Source: Luteitalea pratensis (GTDB lineage Bacteria > Acidobacteriota > Vicinamibacteria > Vicinamibacterales > Vicinamibacteraceae). Taken from it: a stretch of 64,000 bases of DNA. The position numbers and the translations under genes were made by a program. The stretch lies in the NCBI RefSeq assembly GCF_001618865.1, contig NZ_CP015136.1, positions 496,001 to 560,000 on the forward strand, in the 5' to 3' direction. A model generated the notes under the pieces. The model searched no databases. It was not told the origin of the DNA and saw only the letters and a list, made by a program, of their open reading frames with translations. Shown here one piece after another: positions 48,953 through 57,173 of this stretch (within the stretch, counting starts at the first letter, position 1; each line of letters opens with the position of its first letter).

Positions 48953-50656
48953 ATGCATCCCGTCGACTGGTTCATCATCGCGCTGTACCTGGGCTGGATC
49001 ATCTGGACCGGCGTCCAACACACACGCGGCAGCAAGGAGATCGAAGGCTACTTCCTTGGTCATCGCAGCAACCCGTGGTGGGCCGTCGGGCTCTCGGTGA
49101 TGGCCACTCAGTTGAGCGCGATCACGATGGTTGGCACCACGGGGCAGGGCTACATGGACGGCCTGCGCTTCGTCCAGTTCTACTTCGGGCTGCCGCTCGC
49201 GATGGTCATCCTGTCGGTCACCGCCGTGCCGTTCTTCCACCGCGCGAAGGTCTACACGGCCTACGAGTATCTCGAGCGCCGGTTCGACGTGAAGACCCGG
49301 ACACTGACGAGCGCGCTGTTCCTGCTCTCGCGCGGTCTGTCGTGCGGCACGATCATCTCGGCTCCGGCGGTGATTCTCTCGATCATCATGGGCTGGAACC
49401 TGACGCTGACGGTGTTGCTGATCGGCATTCCGACCGCCATCTACACGATGCTCGGTGGCGTCCAGGCCGTCACCTGGACCGACGTCAAGCAGATGTACAT
49501 CATCATCTTCGGCCTCATGGCCGTGGCGATCGCGCTCGTGCTCGGGTTGCCGGGCGATGTCAGCGTCGGCGATGCGCTGCGCGTCGCCGGCGCCACCGGG
49601 CGCATGCAGGCCTTCGACTTCCGCTTCACGCTCAGCGAGACCTACACGTTCTGGTCGGGCCTCATCGGCGGCCTGTTCCTGATGCTGTCGTACTTCGGCT
49701 GCGATCAGAGCCAGGTGCAGCGCTATCTCACCGCCCGCTCAGAAGACGAGGCCAGCTCGTCGCTCTACATGAGCGCCTACTGGAAGATTCCACTGCAGGT
49801 CCTCGTGCTGCTCATTGGCGTGCTCGTCTTCGTGTTCTACCTGTTCAACGAGCCACCCATGCTGTTCAACCCGGTGCATGAGGCGCGGGTGAAGCAGAGC
49901 GCACTTGCCGGCCGCTATGCCGATGCCGAACAGCGGTTCTCGGCGGCGTTCGCCACTCGCCGGGTCGCCGCGCGCGCGCTCGCTTCGGCCGACGATGCGC
50001 CGGCGCGTGCGTCGGCGGAGACCACCTTTCTCGACTCGGACGCGGCACTGCGAGCGGTACGCAAGGATGCGACCGCGCTGGTACAGGAGGTGACCGGTGA
50101 CCGCACCTACCGCGACGTGAACTACGTCTTTCCGACCTTCGTCACGACACACCTGCCCATCGGTCTGATCGGCATCGTGCTCGCCGCGATCATGGCCGCT
50201 GCCATGTCGAGCATCGCCGCGGAACTCAACGCGCTGGCGACGACCACCGTGATCGACTTCTACCGCCGCCTCCTGAAGCCCGATGCGCCTGACGCGCACT
50301 ATCTCACCGTGTCGCGCATCGCCACAGGCGCCTGGGGTGTCTTCACCTGCATCGTCGCGCTATTTGCGACCAACCTCGGCTCGCTCATCGAGGTCGTCAA
50401 CCGGTTCGGGTCCTTCTTCTACGGCTCCATCCTCGGCGTGTTCATGCTGGCCATGCTGACACGCCGCGCGTCGGGGACCGGCGCGTTCGTCGGCCTCATC
50501 GGCGGCATGACGCTCGTTGGCTCGGTCGCGGTGCTGCGACCAGACATCTCGTTCCTCTGGCACAACGTCATCGGTGCCTTCGGCGTCGTCGTGGTGGGCC
50601 TGCTCGTCAGTCTGGTCGTCCCAGTTACGCCACCCGCGTCGGATTCGATCGCGTAA
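48953..50656 (+). CDS. sodium/solute symporter (SSS family)
   Basis: This 567-residue inner-membrane protein is an SSS-type symporter, which uses the sodium gradient to import a solute such as a sugar, acid or amino acid. It starts HPVDWFIIALYLGWIIWTGV. Typical segments are GYFLGHRSNPWWAVGLSVMATQ, YTMLGGVQAVTWTDVKQM, SYFGCDQSQVQRYL and LIGIVLAAIMAAAMSSIAAELN. A soluble insertion of about 110 residues (roughly 300-410, alanine/arginine-rich) lies between two helices and is seen in some glucose/galactose-type members. The gene follows the small membrane protein by 2 nt. Confidence 0.9.
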   Translation: MHPVDWFIIALYLGWIIWTGVQHTRGSKEIEGYFLGHRSNPWWAVGLSVMATQLSAITMVGTTGQGYMDGLRFVQFYFGLPLAMVILSVTAVPFFHRAKVYTAYEYLERRFDVKTRTLTSALFLLSRGLSCGTIISAPAVILSIIMGWNLTLTVLLIGIPTAIYTMLGGVQAVTWTDVKQMYIIIFGLMAVAIALVLGLPGDVSVGDALRVAGATGRMQAFDFRFTLSETYTFWSGLIGGLFLMLSYFGCDQSQVQRYLTARSEDEASSSLYMSAYWKIPLQVLVLLIGVLVFVFYLFNEPPMLFNPVHEARVKQSALAGRYADAEQRFSAAFATRRVAARALASADDAPARASAETTFLDSDAALRAVRKDATALVQEVTGDRTYRDVNYVFPTFVTTHLPIGLIGIVLAAIMAAAMSSIAAELNALATTTVIDFYRRLLKPDAPDAHYLTVSRIATGAWGVFTCIVALFATNLGSLIEVVNRFGSFFYGSILGVFMLAMLTRRASGTGAFVGLIGGMTLVGSVAVLRPDISFLWHNVIGAFGVVVVGLLVSLVVPVTPPASDSIA

Positions 50657-50759
50657 CGTCGCGTTCGAGGCACTGGCGCACTTCGTCCGGCGCAGCGGAC
50701 GACTCGTCACAGGAATCGCGCGCCTTGACCTCCCGCTTCCGCCGACCGGGCGCTACCTT

Positions 50760-50892
50760 CGACCCTCGACCCTCGACCCTCGACCCTCGACCTTCGACCA
50801 TCGGCGATCGGCGATCGGCGATCGGCCTTGGCCCTTTGGCCTTTGCCCTTCAAGCGTCAAGCGTCAAGCGTCAAGCGTCAAGCGTCAAGCGT
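50760..50892. repeat. 19-unit heptad array with drifting word
   Basis: Nineteen consecutive 7-nt words keep an unbroken register: CGACCCT four times, CGACCTT, CGACCAT, CGGCGAT three times, CGGCCTT, GGCCCTT, TGGCCTT, TGCCCTT, CAAGCGT six times. Adjacent words often differ by one or two bases. It occupies the spacer between the symporter and the next hydrolase. No gene is visible in the rest of 50657-51071. Confidence 0.92.
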
Positions 50893-51071
50893 TTTAGGCG
50901 TTAACGTTGGCAATCCCGGCATTCGGCATCGCGGCATTGACGATGTTCCCCCAATGCCTCGTCCCTCCCCCCGCCCCCACCCGTCCCTCGCGGAGGACCA
51001 GTCACGTCAAAGTCGCGAACGCGTCGCCCGCGCAGCCGTCTTCCGCCACAACGGCATTCACGGAGGACGCG

Positions 51072-52706
51072 ATGCGACAGGTCGGTCTGCTGCAACTGGG
51101 GGGTCTGGTCATCTCCGCAACCCTGATGCACACCGCACCTGCTGCGGCGAGCGACGACGCGTTGGATGGCCGTTGGATCGGCGGGTTCGCCAACCGCAAC
51201 ACCGTCGTGGTGCTCGACGCGCGGTTCACCGGCGCCCCGGCGCCGAGCGGCACCCTCGATGTTCCGCAGCGCGGCGAGAGCGGCATCCCGCTCCGCAACG
51301 TGTCGCAGCATGGCCGGTCGATGACCTTCGAGGTGCCGGGGATCGATGGCAACCTGTTGTTCGAAGGCAAGTTCGTCACGCCGACGCAGGTGGTCGGCAG
51401 CGTCCGCCAGGGCCTCGGTCACAGCAGCTTCGAGCTGATCAAGCTCGCGACGGTCGGACGCGAGGAGTTGGCCGGCATCTACGGCACGTATGAATGGGCT
51501 CCAGGCAAGGTCCTCCTCGTGGCGGCGGGTCAGGAGCAACCGATCTACGTGGATTACGAGTCCGGACGGACCGGTGCACTCTTCGCGCTCGGGCGTGACG
51601 AGTACGTGGCCGGCCCGTCGGTGTCCACGGGTTTTCCCGTGATGGTGCGGCTGCGCATGGTGCGCGACGGCTCGGACCGCGTCCAGCGTGTGGATTTCGA
51701 ACGGCGTGGCAAGTCCGTCCAGGCCCTGCGCAAGGAGTTCTACAGCGAGGTGCCTGTGCGCTATGGCAACGGCGACGTGAGCATCTCCGGCAGCCTCCTC
51801 CTGCCCTCCTCTCCCGCCCCGCATCCGGCCATCGTGATGATCCACGGATCGGGAGCAGTCACCCGAGATGGCCTTCGTCCCTTTGCCGATCACTTCGCGC
51901 GCAACGGCGTGGCGGTACTGATCACCGACAAGCGCGGCACCGGGCTCTCGACTGGCCGGTGGGCGCGCGCCACCTTCGACGACCTCGCGGAAGATGCACT
52001 GGCTGGCGTGCGCTACCTGCGCAGCCGTCCCGAGATCCAGGCCAACGCCATCGGCGTGCACGGCATGAGCCTCGGCGGCTGGGTGGCGCCGCTGGCCGCC
52101 GTCAAGTCGCACGACGTGGCCTTCGTGGTCGTGGAGTCGGCGCCGGTGATGACGCCGCTCGAACACGAGCGCCTGCGCGTGGAAACCACGATGCGCGCGG
52201 ACGGCCACCGCGGCGAGACGATTGCCCAGGCGGTGGCCTTCATGGATCAGAAGTTCGACGTGGCCCGCACCGGCGACGGCTGGGACCGTCTCGAAGCGGC
52301 CATGCGCGCCGGCGACAAGGCCGGCTGGCTCCCGTACGTGAACGCGCCGGCGTCGCTCGAGTCATTGCAGTGGAACTGGAACCACGTCTTCTCGTACGAC
52401 CCGCTGCCCGTCCTGAAGCAGCTCGACGTGCCGATGCTGGTGCTCTACGGCGAACTCGACAGCGTCGTCCCGCCCAAGGTGCACAAGGCGCGGATGGAGC
52501 AGGCCGTCCGCGAAATGGGCAAGCGCCAGGTGACCATTCGTGAGTTCGCCCGCGCCAACCATGGCTTCTTCGAGGCGATCACCGGAGGGCGCCAGGAACA
52601 GCCCAACCTCGGCAGCTTCGTGGCGGGCTATTTCGAGGTGCGTACCGACTGGGTGCTCGCCCGCGCGCAGGCGGCACAAATGGCAGGCGCGGAACTACAG
52701 AATTAG
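51072..52706 (+). CDS. secreted alpha/beta hydrolase
   Basis: This 544-residue exported protein has a signal peptide (MRQVGLLQLGGLVISATLM, ending near ASD). An N-terminal beta-rich region of about 230 residues precedes the alpha/beta-hydrolase domain. The hydrolase has an oxyanion-loop segment VMIHGSGAVTRDG, the nucleophile elbow VHGMSLGGWVAP, an acid in LYGELDSVVPP and a histidine in ANHGFFEA. The closest groups are acyl-transferase/thioesterase-like (BAAT, S9-type) hydrolases. A GGAGG box 5 nt upstream of ATG 51072 decides the start over a longer frame. The substrate is unknown. Confidence 0.82.
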   Translation: MRQVGLLQLGGLVISATLMHTAPAAASDDALDGRWIGGFANRNTVVVLDARFTGAPAPSGTLDVPQRGESGIPLRNVSQHGRSMTFEVPGIDGNLLFEGKFVTPTQVVGSVRQGLGHSSFELIKLATVGREELAGIYGTYEWAPGKVLLVAAGQEQPIYVDYESGRTGALFALGRDEYVAGPSVSTGFPVMVRLRMVRDGSDRVQRVDFERRGKSVQALRKEFYSEVPVRYGNGDVSISGSLLLPSSPAPHPAIVMIHGSGAVTRDGLRPFADHFARNGVAVLITDKRGTGLSTGRWARATFDDLAEDALAGVRYLRSRPEIQANAIGVHGMSLGGWVAPLAAVKSHDVAFVVVESAPVMTPLEHERLRVETTMRADGHRGETIAQAVAFMDQKFDVARTGDGWDRLEAAMRAGDKAGWLPYVNAPASLESLQWNWNHVFSYDPLPVLKQLDVPMLVLYGELDSVVPPKVHKARMEQAVREMGKRQVTIREFARANHGFFEAITGGRQEQPNLGSFVAGYFEVRTDWVLARAQAAQMAGAELQN

Positions 52707-52731
52707 CCATGGCGTCCACACGTCGAAAGTA

Positions 52732-52766
52732 ATGCCTGATGCCTGATGCCTGATGCCTGATGCCTG
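52732..52766. repeat. heptad array ATGCCTG
   Basis: Five perfect copies of the 7-nt word ATGCCTG lie between the hydrolase and the next gene, followed by a drifting copy ATGTTGC. It is the shortest and most uniform heptad array in the window. Confidence 0.88.
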
Positions 52767-52786
52767 ATGTTGCGCACCGAACGTCG

Positions 52787-52808
52787 CCGTCGACCTTCAG
52801 GTCGACGG
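52787..52808. repeat. palindrome GTCGACCT-TC-AGGTCGAC
   Basis: The sequence CGTCGACCTTCAGGTCGACG (within 52787-52808) forms a 9-10-bp stem with a TC loop. The central 18 nt are identical to 3638-3655. It stands about 30 nt before the ATG of the next gene and could act as an operator or leader hairpin. Confidence 0.7.
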
Positions 52809-52833
52809 TCGGGGCACGACGTACAATCACGGC

Positions 52834-54186
52834 ATGCAACGTTGGTCCGTGCATGCTGCCGTCCTCGCGCTCGTCCTGTCGGGCGCATCCAGCGGGGCGC
52901 TGCGCGGGCGCGAAGCGATCGAGCCTCGGCCGTGGTCGGCGCTCTATGACGAGGCGGTAGCTGCGCTGGCCGGCAGCGACGCCCATGCAGCCGTCGACGC
53001 CGTCGAACGCGCGGCGCGGCGGGCGCCGCCGAACCACCCGTACCTGCTCTATGCGAAAGTGCGCGCCTACACGAAGGCCGGGCGCACCGATGATGCCTTC
53101 ACCGCGCTCGGACTCCTCGCGGAAAAGGGCATCGCTGCAGACGTGCTCGTCTCGCCGTCCTTCGAAGCCCTCCGCGATCATGGCCGCTGGCCCGAGTGGC
53201 AGGAAAAGCTGCAGGCGCTGGTCGCTCCCGCGCAGCGCAGCGTCGTTGCGTTCCGGCTGAACGAGCCGGACTTCTTCCCAGACGCGATGACGTACGACCG
53301 GGGCTCGCGTCGTTTCCTGATCGGGAGCCTCTTCAAGCGCAAGGTGGTGGTGGTCGACGAAGTCAGCGGTCGCGTCGTCGACTATGCGACGTCGCGCGAG
53401 GCCGGGTTCCTCGGCGTCCGCGGACTCCAGGCGGACAACCAGCGCGGCGCGCTGTACGTGCTCAGCGCCGGCGGCCCGGAGATGCAGGGCTATGCGGCGG
53501 CCGACGAAGGGCAGTCGTTCCTGCATCGTCTGCAGCTCTCGTCTGGACGACAGGTAACGAGGACGCCGCCGCCACCGCTGGCCGCCGGTCACCTGCTCGA
53601 CGAACTCGTGCAGGCCGCTGACGGCACGCTGTACATGACCGACGCCCGGGCGGGCGTGCTGTACCGCTGGCGCCCCGGTGCCCGGGCCATGGAGCCCTTC
53701 GTCACGATCGGCGCGGACCTGCGGCCGAGTGGGCTGGCATGGAGTGCCGATGGCCGCGCGCTCTACGTCTCCCACATCGAGGGCATCTCGCGGATCATGC
53801 TCCCTACGCGCGAGGCGGTGCCGGTCGGCAATCCTGCGTCGGTCACGCTCGTGGGCATCGATGGCCTCGCCGCCTACCAGGGCGACCTCATCGCCGTACA
53901 GAACGGTCTCCCCGGCCTGTCACGCGTCGTGCGCCTGCGGCTGGCGCCGGACGGCGTGAACGTCCGCGCCGTCGATATCCTCGATGCCAACCTGCCCGAT
54001 CACGACATGCCCACATCGGGCGTCGTCGTCGGCGACGGCTACTACTACATCGCCAACAGCCAACTGCGCCGTTTCACGGCCCCGGGAGTGCCAGGGCCAG
54101 CCGATGCGTTGCAGAAGCCGGTCATTCGCCGGGTGAATCTCGTCACCAAGGCGGAACAGCCGGGGAAGACCGCTGCCGCGAGGTGA
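52834..54186 (+). CDS. secreted beta-propeller (SMP-30-like) protein with TPR-like N-terminus
   Basis: This 450-residue exported protein has a signal peptide (HAAVLALVLSGASSGA). A short helical TPR-like region follows (about residues 35-110: LYDEAVAALAGSDAHAAVDAV, YAKVRAYTKAGRTDDAF). The rest reads as a six-bladed propeller of the SMP-30/strictosidine-synthase type, with blade patterns FFPDAMTYDRGSRRFLIGSL, DELVQAADGTLYMTDARAG and PSGLAWSADGRALYVSHIEG. Such proteins act as lactonases or bind ligands; no catalytic residue can be picked. It ends 4 nt before the GTG of the next gene, so the two are probably one operon. Confidence 0.75.
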   Translation: MQRWSVHAAVLALVLSGASSGALRGREAIEPRPWSALYDEAVAALAGSDAHAAVDAVERAARRAPPNHPYLLYAKVRAYTKAGRTDDAFTALGLLAEKGIAADVLVSPSFEALRDHGRWPEWQEKLQALVAPAQRSVVAFRLNEPDFFPDAMTYDRGSRRFLIGSLFKRKVVVVDEVSGRVVDYATSREAGFLGVRGLQADNQRGALYVLSAGGPEMQGYAAADEGQSFLHRLQLSSGRQVTRTPPPPLAAGHLLDELVQAADGTLYMTDARAGVLYRWRPGARAMEPFVTIGADLRPSGLAWSADGRALYVSHIEGISRIMLPTREAVPVGNPASVTLVGIDGLAAYQGDLIAVQNGLPGLSRVVRLRLAPDGVNVRAVDILDANLPDHDMPTSGVVVGDGYYYIANSQLRRFTAPGVPGPADALQKPVIRRVNLVTKAEQPGKTAAAR

Positions 54187-54190
54187 TCAC

Positions 54191-56944
54191 GTGACCACAC
54201 GTCTTCTCGTCGCCGCCTTGCTCGTGATGGTGCTGCAGGCGACCGCCGGTGCGCAGGCGCTCCGCGTCGCCCCGTACCTGGCCGGACTCGATCAGCCGGT
54301 GGGACTGGTGACCGATCCGTCCGACGACCATCGGCAGTTCGTGATCGAGAAGCCGGGCCGCATCCGGCTTGTCGTCGACGGCGTGCTGCAGGTCGACCCA
54401 ATCCTGGACCTCACCACGGAGGTGGCTCCGGATGGCGAGCAGGGACTGCTGGGGCTTGCCGTGGACCCGCAGTTTGCGACGACCGGCCGAATCTGGATCA
54501 ACTTCACGCGGCGGCCCGACGGCGCCACCGTGATCGCCCGCTTCACACGAGCGGCCGGGACGCCATTCCGCTTCGATCACGCGACGCGCCACGACCTGCG
54601 TTTCTCCGTCTCACCGGAACGACGCTTCATCCCCCAGCCGGCCGCCAACCACAATGGCGGCAAGTTGCTGTTCGACTCCGAGGGCTTCCTGCTCGTCGCG
54701 ATGGGCGATGGCGGCGGCGGCAACGACACGTTCCGCACGGCGCAGGATGCCAACAGCCTGCTCGGCAAGATCCTTCGGCTCGATGTCGGCGTGCCCGACG
54801 TCCGTGACGCGCCCCTCCAACTGCGCGAGGATGCGGAACGCGGCTACCGCATTCCTCCCGGCAACCCGTTCGTGGACGGCATTCCCATTCCCGCCAGGGC
54901 TGAAATCTGGGCATTCGGCGTCCGTAATCCGTGGCGCGTCACACTCGACGCCCCTGCGCTCGGCGGCACCGGCGCGCTCCTCATCGGCGACGTCGGGCAG
55001 AGTGCACGCGAGGAGGTCGACTACGAGCCGGCCGGCCTCGGCGGCCGGAACTACGGCTGGCCGATGCGTGAAGGCACGCTGGCCACTGCCGGGGCGCCGT
55101 CCGACGTGAGCGCCGCCTTCCTGCCTCTCGTCCACCCCATTCACGACTATCCGCGCGCCGATGGCATCACCGTCATCGGTGGCTACATCTACCGCGGCCG
55201 GTTGCTCGGCGCCGGCTTCCAGGGGCGCTACGTCTTCGGCGATCTGGCCGATCGACTGCGCAGCGTCCGCATCACGGTGGACGAGGGCGGTGCCGTGACG
55301 GCCGACGACGTGCGGGATCACACCAGCGAGGTGGGCGGACTCACCGGAAGCCTCGTGTCGATCGACGCAGATGCCCACGGCGAGCTGTATCTGGTGTTCC
55401 TGTCCGGCAACATCCAGCGCGTGACCACGGCGACCGACGGCGATGGCGACGGCATCGACGATGCCTGGGCCAGCCGCTTCGGCTTGAGCGGGTTGGGCGC
55501 CGCAGCGCGCGGTCCGTTCGGCGACCCGGATGGCGACGGCATCACCAACGCACGCGAATATCGGCGCGGCTCGCATCCCCGCGGTGGTCCCGTGGCCAAC
55601 TTCGGCGAGGGCGCCGAAGGCTTCTTTGCGACGCGCTTCGGCCTGCTGAACGATCGCGACACGGCCGAGCCGGTCCTGATCCGGTTCCTGCGCGCCGGCG
55701 CAGGCGAGGTCGCCACCGAGGTCGTGATCCCCGCGCGGCGCAGCCTTGCCGTTGACGGCAGTGCGATCCCGGGACTGGCCAACCAGGCGTTTGCCACCGT
55801 GCTCGAAGCGGCAACGCCGCTCGCCGTCACGCGCACGATGACCTGGCCGGCCACCGGCCAAGCCTATGGCAGCCATAGTGAGCGCGGCATTCCGACGCCG
55901 CGCACGTCGTGGTATTTCGCCGAGGGGGCGACCACGGCCTTCCAGTTGTTCTTCCTGCTCGGCAATCCCTCCACTTCGACGGCCCATGTGCAGGTGGACT
56001 ATCTCCGGCAGGGCGCAGCCGCCGTCTCGCGCACGTACGACGTTCCGGCCTCCTCGCGACTCACGATCTGGGTGAACCAGGAGCCGGGCCTCGATCGCGC
56101 CGAACTCGGCGCGGTGGTCGCGTCGCTGAACGGCGTCGCGATCACGGCGGAGCGCGCGATGTACACGCGCGGCGGCCCGACGATGTTTGCCGCAGGACAC
56201 GCCGCGGCGGGCGAGCCCGCGCCGGCGACGCGCTGGGTGTTTGCCGAGGGATCCACGACCCCGTACTTCCAGACATTCCTGTCGATCATCAATCCCGGAG
56301 ACGCTCCCTTGCCGGTCCAGGCCGACGTTCGCCTGCAGGATGGATCGACGACGGCGGCGCCGCTGCACTTCACGCGCGTCGTCGCGCCGCGCGCACGGGC
56401 GACCCTGTGGCTGAACCGCGAGGTGTCGGACGAGGGCGTTGCCCTGGCCGGCCAGCAGGGCGTGTCGGTGGAACTGAGCGCCGCCGGCACCTTCGTCGCG
56501 GAGCGCGCGATGTGGTGGCCGGGCGAATCGGCCACCTGGTACGAAGCGCATGCCTCGGCCGGCTTCATCGAAGCGCCACGGCCGTCGTGGCGGTTGCCTG
56601 GCGGTGAGTTGAGTCCGGACGCAGGCGGCGGCGAACCGGACGTGCAGACCTACGTGCTGATCGCCAACGTCGCGCCGACCGCCGAGGCGGTGGCCGTGAC
56701 CGTCTACTTCACCGATCGCGAGCCCGTCGCGCAGACCATCCAGGTGCCGGGCAACAGCCGTGTGTCCATCGCGCTGTCCGACCTGCTCACGGCTCTCGGC
56801 GCGATGCCCGCCACTCGCGCGCACGTCGGCGTGACGGTCGCCGCCGCGTCACCCGCCGCGCAGCTCTACGCGGAACAGGCGACCTACGGCAGCACGACGC
56901 ACCAACGCTGGGCGCGAGGCAGCAACAACAAGGGAAGCCCATAG
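54191..56944 (+). CDS. PQQ-type glucose/sorbosone dehydrogenase with extended C-terminus
   Basis: This 917-residue exported protein has a signal peptide (LLVAALLVMVLQATAGAQA). An N-terminal six-bladed propeller of the soluble aldose sugar dehydrogenase family (about 25-410) follows. Its patterns are LDQPVGLVTDPSD, QGLLGLAVDPQF, AANHNGGKLLFDSEGFLLVAMGDGGGGND, EIWAFGVRNPWR, and GGYIYRGRLLGAGFQGRYVFGD. These enzymes oxidise sugars with PQQ. Residues about 415-455 hold two calcium-binding DxDxDG repeats (DGDGDGIDDAW, DPDGDGITNAREY). The remaining 450 residues are beta-sandwich repeats marked by WYFAEGATT, WVFAEGSTT and NPSTSTAHVQVDYL, probably cell-surface or carbohydrate-binding. GTG 54191 is the start. 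Confidence 0.85.
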   Translation: MTTRLLVAALLVMVLQATAGAQALRVAPYLAGLDQPVGLVTDPSDDHRQFVIEKPGRIRLVVDGVLQVDPILDLTTEVAPDGEQGLLGLAVDPQFATTGRIWINFTRRPDGATVIARFTRAAGTPFRFDHATRHDLRFSVSPERRFIPQPAANHNGGKLLFDSEGFLLVAMGDGGGGNDTFRTAQDANSLLGKILRLDVGVPDVRDAPLQLREDAERGYRIPPGNPFVDGIPIPARAEIWAFGVRNPWRVTLDAPALGGTGALLIGDVGQSAREEVDYEPAGLGGRNYGWPMREGTLATAGAPSDVSAAFLPLVHPIHDYPRADGITVIGGYIYRGRLLGAGFQGRYVFGDLADRLRSVRITVDEGGAVTADDVRDHTSEVGGLTGSLVSIDADAHGELYLVFLSGNIQRVTTATDGDGDGIDDAWASRFGLSGLGAAARGPFGDPDGDGITNAREYRRGSHPRGGPVANFGEGAEGFFATRFGLLNDRDTAEPVLIRFLRAGAGEVATEVVIPARRSLAVDGSAIPGLANQAFATVLEAATPLAVTRTMTWPATGQAYGSHSERGIPTPRTSWYFAEGATTAFQLFFLLGNPSTSTAHVQVDYLRQGAAAVSRTYDVPASSRLTIWVNQEPGLDRAELGAVVASLNGVAITAERAMYTRGGPTMFAAGHAAAGEPAPATRWVFAEGSTTPYFQTFLSIINPGDAPLPVQADVRLQDGSTTAAPLHFTRVVAPRARATLWLNREVSDEGVALAGQQGVSVELSAAGTFVAERAMWWPGESATWYEAHASAGFIEAPRPSWRLPGGELSPDAGGGEPDVQTYVLIANVAPTAEAVAVTVYFTDREPVAQTIQVPGNSRVSIALSDLLTALGAMPATRAHVGVTVAAASPAAQLYAEQATYGSTTHQRWARGSNNKGSP

Positions 56945-56954
56945 GGGGCTTCAC

Positions 56955-57173
56955 GAAATGCCGGAATGCCGCGATGCCGCAATGTCGATTGCGGAACCGG
57001 TGGACGGTGCCCGGCGCCGCCACGGTCGAACAACCGCACAATGCCGCGATGCCGCGATGCCGCAATGGCGAACGCTAGCAGGAAGGTAGCGCCGGGCTGC
57101 CCCAGCCGTTCGGAGTTCATGCGATTTCGCGGTTCCGTTCAGCATTTCCGGCATTCGCGGCATTGCGGCATTC
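56955..57173. repeat. octad palindrome ATGCCGCG family between convergent genes
   Basis: The left arm repeats ATGCCGGA, ATGCCGCG, ATGCCGCA from 56957, and a middle block near 57039 repeats the same words. The right arm near 57145-57173 is the inverse (GGCATTCGC, GGCATTGC, GGCATTCC). The units are 8 to 9 nt long. The region separates the convergent dehydrogenase and metalloprotease genes and could form a long RNA hairpin on either strand. Confidence 0.8.

Noticed and set aside
50760-50892. Possible CRISPR or iteron origin
   Set aside because: There are no unique spacers, no cas genes and no replication initiator gene nearby; the word changes along the array.
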